A stretch of DNA of 64,000 nucleotides from Bacteroidota bacterium (GCA_016706865.1 JADJIS010000002.1:1302001-1366000), one strand, 5' to 3'; positions 48,071 through 57,869 are shown, counted from the stretch's first letter. Notes: generated from the letters alone by a model not told the origin. Numbers and translations: made by a program.

Positions 48071-48955
48071 ATGAGCAAAGGAAAGTTTAGTTTGAAAGAA
48101 TATTCAACTTTGGCGGGGGTTATTTTAACATGTGGAAAATTGAGTATGGGGCAGGTAATATATACTGACCTGGAACCAGATATTATTCTTGATGCAGGGA
48201 ATTTGTATATAGATTTAGATGATAATTTAATTAATGATTTCAATTTTAAAAAAATTATATTGCAAAACTCTAACACATCAGATATAATATGTTACTCCAC
48301 AGCTATTTTTGGATTTACTTGTGTCAATACTGGAAATTCCATAATTGGAACAGAAGTCATCCTTGGAAATGATATTGTAAGTCCTTTGAATTACGGTGAT
48401 CCAATTAATAATTCAGCACAATTTAATGATGATTATTGGCAATATATTACATTAAAGGATCGTGAAATTGGTTGTCTATATTCCAACCCACTTAGTCCTT
48501 GGGACTACGCAAACTTGGGAAACTGGGCTGCTAGTATAGACGAAAATAAGTATATTGGAGTCAAATTCAAAGGGGAAGATGAAAATTGTGTGTATTATGG
48601 TTGGGTTAGATGTGTTTTGTCAGATTCATTAGATATACTAACAATTAAAGACTTTGCGTATAATAGTAATTGTGGAACTGGATTAATAGCGGGAATGTTA
48701 ATAACGGAAACGGAGAATAAAATAATTATCGAACCGCATATCAGATTAGTTGGGGATGAGATATTTATTGAAATTGATGAAAGTCAAGTAAATGCCAATT
48801 GTAAAGTAGTCAATCTCGCAGGGCAAGTCGTTAAAAGTGTTAACTTATCTAGTGCAATATCAATATTCAATATTGCAGATTTACCTTCTGGTATTTTAAT
48901 TTTCAAACTTTATGATGCCAATTTAAGTTACACTAAAAAAGTTTTCTTAAAATAA
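48071..48955 (+). CDS. T9SS-secreted protein of unknown function
   Basis: 294 residues. The N-terminus (MSKGKFSLKEYSTLAGVIL up to about SMGQ) is an atypical signal sequence seen in a group of small Bacteroidota exported proteins whose mature part starts VIYTDLEPDIIL. The middle is beta-rich (about 30-205, with YIGVKFKGEDENCVYYGWVR). A T9SS sorting domain lies at about 220-294 (GIKLFKL-type end, here PSGILIFKLYDANLS). No catalytic motif is seen. Preceded by a promoter at 47983-48016. Confidence 0.83.
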   Translation: MSKGKFSLKEYSTLAGVILTCGKLSMGQVIYTDLEPDIILDAGNLYIDLDDNLINDFNFKKIILQNSNTSDIICYSTAIFGFTCVNTGNSIIGTEVILGNDIVSPLNYGDPINNSAQFNDDYWQYITLKDREIGCLYSNPLSPWDYANLGNWAASIDENKYIGVKFKGEDENCVYYGWVRCVLSDSLDILTIKDFAYNSNCGTGLIAGMLITETENKIIIEPHIRLVGDEIFIEIDESQVNANCKVVNLAGQVVKSVNLSSAISIFNIADLPSGILIFKLYDANLSYTKKVFLK

Positions 48956-49145
48956 TTATTTTTCACTCATGAAATATTATTATATTATCTATTAGACGTA
49001 AATCATGAAATTTGAGAATTTTAATACGAGAGTTGGTTAGGAGAATGCGCAAGAAATAATAGGATGGTCTGCAATTCAAATCTTGAAAACTCTAAATACA
49101 GATTTATTGGCACAAGAATTGTTTTCACGGATTTAAGTTCTATCT

Positions 49146-50540
49146 ATGGTAAGTCAGCAACAGAAGATACAGCACCTCTATTTGAGAGCCGGATTCGGCG
49201 AAACACCAGCCGTTATCAAACAAAAATTAAATACACCGATCGAAAAATTGGTGGATGAATTATTTGCCGATTCAAAACAATATCGATCTCTCACCCTTCT
49301 CGAAGATCCTGCTAAAGGAAAAGAAGTTTCCAATGTCAGAATACTCATTATGATATTGCGCAGTCAGGAACAAATGCGTGATCTCAATAATGAATGGGTG
49401 AGAATGATAAGCACTTCTAAAGCGCATTTAAGAGAGAAGATGACCATTTTCTGGCATGATCATTTTGCTACATCCACACAGCTTGCATATTTAATGCAAA
49501 TTCAAAATAATACTTTGCGAAAAAACGCACTGGGCAAATTCGATAAATTATTACATGCCATTGCTCGTGATCCTGCAATGATAATTTATCTGAATAATCA
49601 GCAAAATAAAAAGGATGCACCTAACGAAAATTTTGCGAGAGAGGTGATGGAATTATTTACTTTGGGGGAAGGAAATATTTATACGGAAAAAGATATTAAA
49701 GAAGCTGCACGTGCTTTCACAGGTTGGACCGTAAATAAAAAAGGAGAATTTGAGATCGTTGATAAGGATCACGACAATGATGAAAAAGAATTTTTGGGAA
49801 GAAAAGGAAATTTTAACGGAGATGATATTATCAATATGTTGTTGGAGGAAAAACAAACTTCAAGATATGTTGTAACAAAAATTTATAAGGAGTTTGTGAG
49901 TGATATAGTTGATGCTGATAGAGTGGAAAAATTAACGGAAGATTTTTACACTGGAGGGTTCGATATCAGCAAATTAATGCGGAGTATTTATACTTCCGAT
50001 TGGTTTTATGAAGAAAAGAACATAGGTGCTAAAATTATGTCGCCGGTGGAATTATTAATTAGATATAAATCATTGATAGCTTTAGATTTTAAAGAGGATA
50101 AAGCACAATTAAATTTACAAAAGGTTTTGGGGCAGATATTATTTTTTCCTCCCAACGTGGCTGGTTGGCCCGGCGGACGAAATTGGGTGGATAGTGCAAC
50201 GTTGATGTTGCGCATGAATTTTCCAACCAGAATAGTACAGGGTGGAGGATTGGACATAAGACCTAAACCCGAATTTGAAGATGCTCCTGAAGATGAAAAT
50301 GTATTGAAATCAAAAAAGAAAGCGGAGGTAATTTCTGATTGGTCGAAAATTGTGAATGTGTTTAAAAATGTAAAAAAGGAAGAATTGACTGAAACAGTTC
50401 TTCAATATTTTATACAGGCTCCAAAAAATAATATTGACACTGCCCTTATCGAACAATATATTGATAATTCCACCGATGAAAAAAGAATTATCAGTACTGT
50501 TGGAATTGTAATGTCGTTACCCGAATTTCAATTGATCTAA
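49146..50540 (+). CDS. DUF1800-domain protein
   Basis: 464 residues, helical, with the family segments HLYLRAGFGETPAVI, FWHDHFATS, NENFAREVMELFTLGEG and AARAFTGWTVN. DUF1800 proteins are widespread and of unproven function, and usually occur with DUF1501 proteins, as here (1 base between the stop and the next ATG). No signal peptide is visible at the chosen start, whereas the partner carries a twin-arginine one. The family is thought to be exported, so the pair may travel together, but that is inference. The 190-bp upstream gap is AT-rich with no clear promoter. Confidence 0.92.
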   Translation: MVSQQQKIQHLYLRAGFGETPAVIKQKLNTPIEKLVDELFADSKQYRSLTLLEDPAKGKEVSNVRILIMILRSQEQMRDLNNEWVRMISTSKAHLREKMTIFWHDHFATSTQLAYLMQIQNNTLRKNALGKFDKLLHAIARDPAMIIYLNNQQNKKDAPNENFAREVMELFTLGEGNIYTEKDIKEAARAFTGWTVNKKGEFEIVDKDHDNDEKEFLGRKGNFNGDDIINMLLEEKQTSRYVVTKIYKEFVSDIVDADRVEKLTEDFYTGGFDISKLMRSIYTSDWFYEEKNIGAKIMSPVELLIRYKSLIALDFKEDKAQLNLQKVLGQILFFPPNVAGWPGGRNWVDSATLMLRMNFPTRIVQGGGLDIRPKPEFEDAPEDENVLKSKKKAEVISDWSKIVNVFKNVKKEELTETVLQYFIQAPKNNIDTALIEQYIDNSTDEKRIISTVGIVMSLPEFQLI

Positions 50541-50541
50541 T

Positions 50542-51747
50542 ATGAAAAGTACCAGAAGAGATTTTATCAGATATTCCGGACTTGCTTCGGCAAGTTTGTT
50601 GATGCCAAAATTTTTACGTGCCTCGTCGGGTTTTTTACCTGCAGATGTTCGACCAAAAGTGCTGGTGGTAATTCAGTTTTCAGGAGGTAACGACGGATTA
50701 AATTGTATTGTACCTTTTACAGATGATCTGTATCAAAAAAACAGACCTAATATTGGTTACAGCAAGGAAGAACTCATTCGATTGAGTAGCGATATTGGTA
50801 TGAATGCAAATTTGCAGGGACTAGCCGATCTTTTTTTTGATGGAGATGTGGTTTTAATTAATAATGTTGGTTATCCAAATCCCAATCGTTCACATTTCAG
50901 ATCAATGGACATATGGCAAACTGCAAGTGATGAAAATCAATATTTGCAAACCGGATGGATAGGAAGAATTTTGGATTCCACCTGTAACAATAATTGTGTG
51001 AAACCACATTTTGCAATGGAAATTGACGACAGTGTGAGTCTTGCATTAAAAGGAAGTTTAATGAGTGGATTTGCCGTGCGTGATCCTAAACAATTAAAAA
51101 ATGTAAATCAAAATCCTTTTATTGATTCCATAGCGCATGCAAATTTTAAGGAGAGTGACGATCATCCGAATGTGGAATATCTGCATAAATTATTAACGGA
51201 TACTGCGGAGAGTACAGATTATATTTATGAGCAATCGAAAAAATATGCAAGTACAGCTGTATATCCCACAAATGAATTCGGCAATCAACTTAAAACCATT
51301 GCTGAATTAATTATATCAGAAACCAATACTTCCATTTATTATGTATCCTTAAGCGGCTTTGATACGCATGCATTACAAAGAGGTCAACAGGAGCGCCAAT
51401 TAAAAGTTTATTCCGACGGATTAAAAGCATTTTGTACAGATCTCAAAATCAACAATAAATTTAAAGACACCATGATCATGACCTTTTCAGAATTTGGTAG
51501 AAGGGTGGAAGAAAATGCAAGTAAGGGCACCGATCACGGAACTGCAAATAATATTTATCTTATCAGTGGCGGATTAAAACAAGGTGGAATGATGAATGAC
51601 ATGCCGGATCTTTCCAAATTAGAGGATGGAGACCTGATACATCAAATGGATTTCCGTTCGGTTTATTCCACCATTATGAATAAATGGCTGAATGTGGATG
51701 CAGGGAAAATTTTGGATAAGAGTTTTCCGCAGTTGGATTTTTTATAA
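50542..51747 (+). CDS. DUF1501-domain protein with twin-arginine signal
   Basis: 401 residues. The N-terminus STRRDFIRYSGLASASLLM is a Tat-type signal (RR at residues 5-6), so the protein is probably folded before export. The body is of the alkaline-phosphatase/sulfatase-like fold class assigned to DUF1501: VIQFSGGNDGLNCIVP, NRSHFRSMDIWQTAS, SGFDTHALQRGQQERQL, FSEFGRRVEENASKGTDHGT. The conserved Asp/His pattern suggests metal binding, but no substrate is known. It is translationally linked to the DUF1800 gene and convergent, 23 bases apart, with the helical-repeat gene. Confidence 0.93.
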   Translation: MKSTRRDFIRYSGLASASLLMPKFLRASSGFLPADVRPKVLVVIQFSGGNDGLNCIVPFTDDLYQKNRPNIGYSKEELIRLSSDIGMNANLQGLADLFFDGDVVLINNVGYPNPNRSHFRSMDIWQTASDENQYLQTGWIGRILDSTCNNNCVKPHFAMEIDDSVSLALKGSLMSGFAVRDPKQLKNVNQNPFIDSIAHANFKESDDHPNVEYLHKLLTDTAESTDYIYEQSKKYASTAVYPTNEFGNQLKTIAELIISETNTSIYYVSLSGFDTHALQRGQQERQLKVYSDGLKAFCTDLKINNKFKDTMIMTFSEFGRRVEENASKGTDHGTANNIYLISGGLKQGGMMNDMPDLSKLEDGDLIHQMDFRSVYSTIMNKWLNVDAGKILDKSFPQLDFL

Positions 51748-51770
51748 ATCCTGAATAAGAAATAAAGAAA

Positions 51771-53312
51771 TTAATTCCGACTGTTAACCGTTTTATTTTT
51801 TAACCGGTTAAGCACCTTTTCCCATAATATTTCGTAAGGGATAATTTCCCATTCATTCACTGTAGTATTTCCTTCCGGATCACCTTCCTGCATTTTGCGG
51901 AGATATTTATGGGCCATTTGTTTGGTGCGTTCGTATCCGAAATCTTCTTTTACTAGGGTAAGCAACATTTTTAGAAAAAGACTGCTTCGGTAACTGTCGT
52001 CTTTGCGCAGGTATCTGCTGCAATAAACATTCATTGCTTCAGAGCGATTGATGATATTGGTATATTCACCTTTTTCCAGCATATAAATGATCTGAATAAC
52101 GAGAATGGAAACGTTATAACCTTTTTTGTCTTTTGTAAAGTTTGGAACTTCATTTAAAAACTTAAGCAAACGGAATTTTCTTTTGGTAGGATCGTTACTC
52201 AATAATTCGCGATCAAGATTTTCCGTTTCGAAAACATAATTGATATATGCCTCAAATATTTTCCACTTTTCTTTTCTTTCCTCATTTGTATATATAAAAC
52301 GCTGATGATTTATCACCTTGATATATATAGCTGCCGCATTGATATAATTTTCGGTATGCATAGCAAGCAGAAAATAATATTCCAGAAATACGAACCAGTT
52401 ATTACTACCTTCCTGAACAAGATCTAAACATTTCTCTGCATTTTTTCTTCCGTTCTCATAATCGCGCAATTGTAAATAGGAACTGATCTTTATCAATGCC
52501 AGATTTGCGAGTTTTATTTTTTGGTTGAAATTAGGATTACTTTCTAAATAATTTTCAGCTTCTTCGCAGATCTTTATGGTCTGCTTAAAATTACTTTTTA
52601 TTTGAGTATTGAGAATTCCTATCTGATATTTTAAAAAGTGTAATTGGAAGCTATCGGAATGTTGACATAATTTAGTTACCTCCTCATAATATTTGTCCGC
52701 TATATGAGAAAGTTCATTTGCACTAACTGCAGAAGTGGCAAAATTGATCGTCAGGCGTTGATACATTTCTTCAGCCTTGATCTCCTCTTCCAGATTTTTG
52801 AGTGCCTTTCCCGTTAATTCAGCAAACTCTTCATATTCTTTATCGTTGCCACTTAAACTTGCATTGCTCATTAATATTCTTGAGCAATTAAGTATAATAT
52901 CTGAAAATTTATAGGAAATTGCTACCGCTAAAGTTTTGGAGGCAATTTTAATAGCTGCATTCCTGGCTCCGCTGTTTAAAAGGATCCTGATCTGCGCCCA
53001 ATTTTTATTGCAGGTATAATTTGCACGGTGATAGTCTGAAAAGGAAGGATCGTTGCTGTCTAAAAAGAATAAGGTATTAAGTAAACGTTTCGAAAAACGA
53101 GATTTGAGTTGCCGGTACTTATCATCTAATGGAGAGGTATTATATAAATACATTGCAGCCTCTTCATCGTTATTAAATTTATCGTTTACTAATCCTTCAT
53201 AAAACTCGTTGAACTTACTATCCTTTCTATTTAATAGCGTTTTATCAAAGATCTCAATTTTGGAGATCCGCTTTTTGGTCACAACCTTGCTGATTTCTAT
53301 CAAATTTTTCAT
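51771..53312 (-). CDS. TPR-like helical-repeat protein of unknown function
   Basis: 513 residues, almost entirely alpha-helical, with TPR-like repeats spread over the chain (for example AIKIASKTLAVAISYKFSDI, ALKNLEEEIKAEEMYQRL, NGRKNAEKCLDLVQEG). No signal peptide or membrane segment, so cytoplasmic. The N-terminal 60 residues are basic and charged. Similar orphan helical proteins occur across Bacteroidota; no partner is adjacent. It is the only gene reading left out of the 889-bp gap upstream, whose first 330 bases (53313-53640) are AT-rich and hold nothing I can name. Confidence 0.75.
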   Translation of the reverse strand: MKNLIEISKVVTKKRISKIEIFDKTLLNRKDSKFNEFYEGLVNDKFNNDEEAAMYLYNTSPLDDKYRQLKSRFSKRLLNTLFFLDSNDPSFSDYHRANYTCNKNWAQIRILLNSGARNAAIKIASKTLAVAISYKFSDIILNCSRILMSNASLSGNDKEYEEFAELTGKALKNLEEEIKAEEMYQRLTINFATSAVSANELSHIADKYYEEVTKLCQHSDSFQLHFLKYQIGILNTQIKSNFKQTIKICEEAENYLESNPNFNQKIKLANLALIKISSYLQLRDYENGRKNAEKCLDLVQEGSNNWFVFLEYYFLLAMHTENYINAAAIYIKVINHQRFIYTNEERKEKWKIFEAYINYVFETENLDRELLSNDPTKRKFRLLKFLNEVPNFTKDKKGYNVSILVIQIIYMLEKGEYTNIINRSEAMNVYCSRYLRKDDSYRSSLFLKMLLTLVKEDFGYERTKQMAHKYLRKMQEGDPEGNTTVNEWEIIPYEILWEKVLNRLKNKTVNSRN

Positions 53313-53631
53313 ATGGAATGAACTTCAAAGGGGTTAGTGTATTACGTTAAATTGTCGTGTTTATAGGCATTTACAGATTATTAACAACATGTAAACTTTT
53401 ATTACCTGTCACAAATATAACAAATATTGAGCAGGTAATGAATTTAAGAGATAATTTTTTCCACCGTTCATCCACAGATATGTGGGAAATTCAAATAGGT
53501 TGCAACTATTTAAATTTATTCACTAAATGTCACAACAATATTTACATGACTCAATTAAATTAGTGTGTTTAAACTAAAAAATTGTTATTTAGACAGATTA
53601 ATATGTCACAAAAACAAATTTACTGTAATAC

Positions 53632-53659
53632 TTGATTACGAATAGCTTTTATACTTTTG
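53632..53659 (+). promoter_or_regulatory. promoter of a small transcription unit
   Basis: TTG (53632-53634), 17-base spacer, TACTTTTG (53652-53659), exact TAnnTTTG match; followed by the 22-codon frame at 53702 and a strong terminator at 53814-53845. Confidence 0.5.
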
Positions 53660-53701
53660 ACTTCATAAGTTATTTATTTCATTCACCTAAATCATAATAC
53701 T

Positions 53702-53770
53702 ATGAAAAAAAGATTACACAGCAAGATCCCGGTAGAAGTTATAGTGATTATTGATAATGATGAATTATAA
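53702..53770 (+). CDS. possible 22-residue peptide
   Basis: ATG to TAA, 22 codons: basic start (MKKRLHSKIP), then a hydrophobic stretch VEVIVIID and an acidic end NDEL. It is framed by its own promoter box and an intrinsic terminator, which argues for a real transcript of about 180 bases. The transcript may equally be a non-coding small RNA in which this frame is incidental. No family is recognised. Confidence 0.4.
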   Translation: MKKRLHSKIPVEVIVIIDNDEL

Positions 53771-53813
53771 GTTTGTAGACAGTTGGTTTGTTTCATAAAT
53801 TAGGTTCACGACC

Positions 53814-53845
53814 AGAGGGAGGCGAAAGCCTCCTTTCTGTTTTTG
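53814..53845 (+). terminator. intrinsic terminator with GAAA tetraloop
   Basis: Stem GGAGGC/GCCTCC (53818-53823 and 53828-53833) closed by a GAAA loop, extended by G-U and A-T pairs at the base, then TTTCTGTTTTT. It ends the small + strand unit that starts near 53665. Confidence 0.7.
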
Positions 53846-53860
53846 GGAGGATGAGGAGGG

Positions 53861-54196
53861 AGGACCTAGGACATAGGAAGTAGGAAGTAGGAGTTTGCTT
53901 CGCTTCGCAAAGCTTTAAACCCAAAACTCTGAACCCAGAACTCAGAACTCTTCCATTAACTTTCAGCTCCGAATCCACAGAGTTCCCTTCGGGTAACACT
54001 GTGGGGACACTCCTGGGGTTGGAGAACTCAGAACTCAGAACTCAAAACTCAGAACTCAAAACTCTGAACTCAAAACTCTGAACGCAGAACTCTGAACACA
54101 AAACTCTGAACGCAGAACTCTGAACACAGAACTCTGAACTCAGAACTCTGAACGCAGAACTCAGAACTCAGAACGCAGAACTCAGAACTCAGAACA
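53861..54196. repeat. heptamer arrays and third CCACAGAGTT hairpin ahead of the clpX end
   Basis: AGGACCTAGG/AGGAAGT heptamers (53861-53893), a short CAGAACT array (53918-53952), a CCACAGAGTT hairpin with loop CCCTTCGGGT and one arm mismatch (53975-54004). Then follows a long CAGAACT/CTGAACG/CAAAACT array of about 24 units (54023-54196), ending 5 bases before the clpX TAG stop. Confidence 0.88.
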
Positions 54197-54201
54197 AAAA
54201 A

Positions 54202-55440
54202 CTAACTCGCAATCTTCAACTGACTCAATTTTGACTGATTGAATTTGCTGGTTGCGTATTCGAGGGTGAGATGAAAATCTTTGATATCGGGAGTGGAAGG
54301 AAGATCATACATGGCATCTGTTAGTAATGCCTCACATATGGAACGCAATCCCCGGGCACCTAGTTTAAAGTCTATTGCCTTTTCTACTATAAAATCATAT
54401 ACCTCGTTTTCGATGATGAGGTTGATATTTTCTATTTCAAATAATTGCTGATATTGTTTGATAATGGCGTTTTTTGGTTGAACCAAAATTGCTCTAAGTA
54501 CATCTGCATCCAAAGGATCAAGATGGGTAAGAACGGGAAGACGACCAATTAATTCGGGGATCAATCCAAATCCTTTCAGATCTTGTGGAGCAATGTATTG
54601 TAATAAATTATCGCGATCGGCGGTGTTATTATCGTCGTTGCGTTTGAAACCTATTAATTGCGTTGCGGTTCTTCTTGCAATAATTTTTTCAATTCCGTCG
54701 AAAGCTCCTCCGCAAATAAATAAAATATTCTGGGTGTTCACCTTCACCATTTTCTGGTCGGGATGTTTTCTTCCTCCCTGAGGTGGAACCATAACTTCGG
54801 TTCCTTCCAACATCTTCAAAAGTGCCTGTTGAACACCTTCTCCGGAAACATCACGGGTAATGGAAGGATTATCACCTTTTCGGGCAATTTTATCTATCTC
54901 ATCAATATAAACAATACCCTTTTCGGCTGCAGGAACATCAAAATTGCAAACCTGCAATAAACGGGATAAAATACTCTCCACATCCTCCCCAACATAACCT
55001 GCTTCAGTAAACACCGTAGCATCAACAATTGCAAAAGGAACATTCAAAAATTTTGCGATGGATTTTGCCAGCAATGTTTTTCCTGTTCCTGTCTGACCAA
55101 CCATTACGATATTCGATTTCTCTATCTCTACATCCTCATTGGTTTTGTAGTTCAATCGTTTGTAATGATTATAAACCGCAACAGAAAGTATTTTCTTCGC
55201 ATCATCCTGCCCAATTACATAAGTATCCAAAAACTCCTTGATGGTTTTTGGTTTCATGGAATTGGCTAACGAAAATTTATATCGTTTTACAGGTTGATTT
55301 AACTCCTCCTGCACCAATTGTTCGGCCTGAGCAACACAATTTTCACAAATATGGCCTTCCTGTCCCGCAATTAGGATCTTTACATCTTCTTTGGCGCGTA
55401 AACAAAACGAACAGTGCGTAGTAGTTTCCTTTTTCTTCAT
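54202..55440 (-). CDS. clpX: ATP-dependent Clp protease ATP-binding subunit ClpX
   Basis: AAA+ unfoldase feeding ClpP. 412 residues. The N-terminal zinc-binding domain has Cys10, Cys13, Cys32 and Cys35; Walker A is GQTGTGKTLLAKS (about 113-125); the pore loop is GYVGEDV; Walker B is IVYIDEIDKIARKG; sensor and IGF-like loop regions follow (IGFKRN). The C-terminal subdomain has KLGARGLRSICE. It follows clpP by 19 bases and the pair follows tig, so tig-clpP-clpX form one operon on the minus strand, as in many bacteria. The stop lies next to a CAGAACT array. Confidence 0.97.
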   Translation of the reverse strand: MKKKETTTHCSFCLRAKEDVKILIAGQEGHICENCVAQAEQLVQEELNQPVKRYKFSLANSMKPKTIKEFLDTYVIGQDDAKKILSVAVYNHYKRLNYKTNEDVEIEKSNIVMVGQTGTGKTLLAKSIAKFLNVPFAIVDATVFTEAGYVGEDVESILSRLLQVCNFDVPAAEKGIVYIDEIDKIARKGDNPSITRDVSGEGVQQALLKMLEGTEVMVPPQGGRKHPDQKMVKVNTQNILFICGGAFDGIEKIIARRTATQLIGFKRNDDNNTADRDNLLQYIAPQDLKGFGLIPELIGRLPVLTHLDPLDADVLRAILVQPKNAIIKQYQQLFEIENINLIIENEVYDFIVEKAIDFKLGARGLRSICEALLTDAMYDLPSTPDIKDFHLTLEYATSKFNQSKLSQLKIAS

Positions 55441-55459
55441 GCTTGTAATTAAATCAAAT

Positions 55460-56149
55460 TTATCCCTTTTTCGGGTCTTTTACCAGAATTTCATCTATCA
55501 TGCCGTAATTTTTAGCTTCATCTGCACGCATCCAGTAGTCACGGTCGGAGTCTTTTTCCACCTTTTCATAAGGTTGACCGCTGTGATTACTGATGATAGT
55601 ATATAACTCGGTTTTAAGTTTGATAATTTCTTTCAATGATATTTCCATATCGCTGGCCTGACCCTGTGCACCACCCATCGGCTGATGGATCATAACTCTT
55701 GAATGGCCTAGTCCTGAGCGCTTTCCCTTAGTTCCTGCACATAATAAAACGGCAGCCATTGACGCTGCAATACCGGTGCAAATAGTTGCAACATCAGGTG
55801 TGATATAATGCATGGTATCATAAATAGCGAGACCGGAATAAACGATACCACCAGGGCTATTGATGTAAATTTGTATGTCTCTTTTCCCGTCAACACTGGA
55901 GAGAAATAGTAATTGTGCCTGTATCACATTGGCAACATAATCGTCGATCGCTGTTCCCATAAAAATGATACGATCCATCATCAAACGCGAAAAAACGTCG
56001 AGAGCCTGAGCGTTTAACTGGCGTTCTTCAATAATATAAGGGGTAAAATTGGTTACATGCATGCTCTGCATATTCATGTAGCTGTCGAGAGCATTGCTGC
56101 TCATACCCATGTGTTTTACTGCATATTTGCGAAATTCGTTATTCTGCAT
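55460..56149 (-). CDS. clpP: ATP-dependent Clp protease proteolytic subunit ClpP
   Basis: Serine protease forming the tetradecameric Clp chamber. 229 residues, slightly longer at the N-terminus than Escherichia coli ClpP. Catalytic Ser130 (CTGIAASMAAVLL), His155 (RVMIHQPMGG) and the Asp in KDSDRDYWM (about 200-204) are all present. The start overlaps the tig stop by 11 bases, indicating translational coupling. Acts with ClpX encoded next. Confidence 0.96.
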   Translation of the reverse strand: MQNNEFRKYAVKHMGMSSNALDSYMNMQSMHVTNFTPYIIEERQLNAQALDVFSRLMMDRIIFMGTAIDDYVANVIQAQLLFLSSVDGKRDIQIYINSPGGIVYSGLAIYDTMHYITPDVATICTGIAASMAAVLLCAGTKGKRSGLGHSRVMIHQPMGGAQGQASDMEISLKEIIKLKTELYTIISNHSGQPYEKVEKDSDRDYWMRADEAKNYGMIDEILVKDPKKG

Positions 56150-57515
56150 ATACTTCCTCCTGTTTGTTTAGTTTTTGAAATTCTTCGGCTGTTATTGCTT
56201 GTTCTTCAATTGTGATATACGTTTTTAAGGCATTAAAAAATTTCTGCTGAGCTACTCTGTCGTGCATATTTTCAACAAATGCCTTGTCTTTTAACTGCGA
56301 TTGGGTGATATATTGAATAAAATCATCGCCCATTTGACCGTAACTCATCCTTACCGTTGTTAATGCTTCCTGAATGATCTCTTCATTTTTAACATTGAGA
56401 TCATGCGATTTTTGAACGGTGCGATAAATTAATGATTGTTTAAGTTTAGTCAGGAAATCGGTAAATTCCGCTTCAAAATTCTCTTCTGTAACTCCTGCCT
56501 CATTGCTTTGTTTGAACCATTTCCTTAAGAAGACTTCCGGAAGGGGCACATTGGTTGTATCGCCTAAATATTTAAATAGATCGTTTTCGAGTGTTACCTC
56601 CGTTACGCGACTATTATATTGCTCAATTCCGTCTTTTATTTTTAAACGCAACTCTTCCTCCGACGATGTTTCACCAAACTCTTTACTTATTTCCGTATAA
56701 AATTCTTCATTGAGTTCGGCAGGTAACAATCTTGCAATTCTGTCGATCTTAAATTCAAATTTTGAACTTATACCTTCCAACGATTCCTCGGTTGCTTCCG
56801 TTAAGTGTAAAATATTTTTCGCGATCTTCACTTTGTCGCCCTTGAAGACGGAGAACACATCTTCAATATTGTTTACATCTCCTGGTTTAGCTCCTAAAAA
56901 TAAATTTTGACTATCGTCGTTCAACATTTGCAGGTTAAAATAGGTGTCTGCATGCACTCCCCCTTCTTTTACTGAATTGTCTTCATTTAATTCATGCACA
57001 TGTGCGTAGATCACATCATTTTGATCTACCATTTCCACATCTTCGCGTTTGCCATATTTATTGCGGATACGTTCTAATTCCGCTTCAATTTCCTCTTCTT
57101 TAGCGTGTATTTTGTAACGGGTAAAGGTTTTATCCTTATTGATATTTTCATCCAGATTTACAGCAGGTTGTATCCCGATCTCATAAGCAAATTCATACGA
57201 TTTAGTATCGTTGTGATCTATATCCAGCTTGTTTTCCACGGGAAGAGCATCACCTAATAATTCATAGTTATTTTCTTTCAGATAGGCGTTCATCTGTTCA
57301 TTCACGATCTTGTATAATTCTTCGAGAATGGCAGTATTTCCGTACATTTTTTTAACCATTCCCATAGGAACATGTCCGGGACGGAAACCCGGGAAATTAG
57401 ATTTTTTTGCAAGATCTTTTAATGCTTTTTCAAAGCGATCGCGGTAGTCTTCATTGTCGATAGTAAATCGGATGATGTTGTGTTGAGGGCCTAAATTTTC
57501 GATTGATACGTTCAC
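56139..57515 (-). CDS. tig: trigger factor (ribosome-associated chaperone)
   Basis: Peptidyl-prolyl isomerase-type chaperone that binds at the ribosome exit tunnel. 458 residues. The ribosome-binding signature lies near FPGFRPGHVPMGMVKKMYG (about 41-59), a reduced PPIase-like middle domain (about 155-245) follows, and a long helical C-terminal arm. The FRPGHVP core is strongly conserved. First gene of the tig-clpP-clpX operon. Upstream, 254 bp of AT-rich sequence separate it from the tRNA gene; no clear promoter box was found. Confidence 0.95.
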   Translation of the reverse strand: MNVSIENLGPQHNIIRFTIDNEDYRDRFEKALKDLAKKSNFPGFRPGHVPMGMVKKMYGNTAILEELYKIVNEQMNAYLKENNYELLGDALPVENKLDIDHNDTKSYEFAYEIGIQPAVNLDENINKDKTFTRYKIHAKEEEIEAELERIRNKYGKREDVEMVDQNDVIYAHVHELNEDNSVKEGGVHADTYFNLQMLNDDSQNLFLGAKPGDVNNIEDVFSVFKGDKVKIAKNILHLTEATEESLEGISSKFEFKIDRIARLLPAELNEEFYTEISKEFGETSSEEELRLKIKDGIEQYNSRVTEVTLENDLFKYLGDTTNVPLPEVFLRKWFKQSNEAGVTEENFEAEFTDFLTKLKQSLIYRTVQKSHDLNVKNEEIIQEALTTVRMSYGQMGDDFIQYITQSQLKDKAFVENMHDRVAQQKFFNALKTYITIEEQAITAEEFQKLNKQEEVYAE

Positions 57516-57769
57516 GTTTTTATTTTTTTATAGAATTTTTAATTTTATTCAATGATCAGAAGTATTGGCTATTTTGTGTTGTATAGATTTTGGATTTGAA
57601 AGGAAGTAACAAGATTGTTAAAAGAATGGTTTTGTATAAACCGGGTAGAATTTGGGATCTTGTTTAAATTGACAAAAAACATAGTGTATCTTCCTGTTGA
57701 TCCTGATCCTGGTTATTTCCTTTTGTTGTCCGACAGCGTGTTTCGGAAGGAAATAAAAAATAAACGCTT

Positions 57770-57854
57770 TGGTGCGGGTAGAGGGACTTGAACCCCCATG
57801 CCTTGCGGCGCCAGATCCTAAGTCTGGTATGTCTGCCAATTTCACCATACCCGC
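57770..57854 (-). tRNA. tRNA-Leu (anticodon UAG), CCA encoded
   Basis: Read on the minus strand it forms acceptor GCGGGTA/TACCCGC, a D arm with GGTGAAATTGGCAGAC, an anticodon stem CCAGA/TCTGG around the loop containing TAG, a class II variable arm GCGCCGCAAGGCAT, and a T arm with GGTTCAAGTCC. The discriminator A is followed by genomic CCA. Length 85 with CCA. It decodes CUA, and CUG by wobble. Confidence 0.95.
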
Positions 57855-57869
57855 CTTCGCTGAAGCTTC

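Noticed and set aside
49064..49258. 64-codon + strand frame before the DUF1800 gene
   Set aside because: It overlaps the DUF1800 start in another frame and has no recognisable composition or signal.
53461..53490. Possible DnaA box (TCATCCACA) suggesting an origin
   Set aside because: A single one-mismatch box, with no cluster of boxes, no dnaA or dnaN nearby and no GC-skew evidence available to me.
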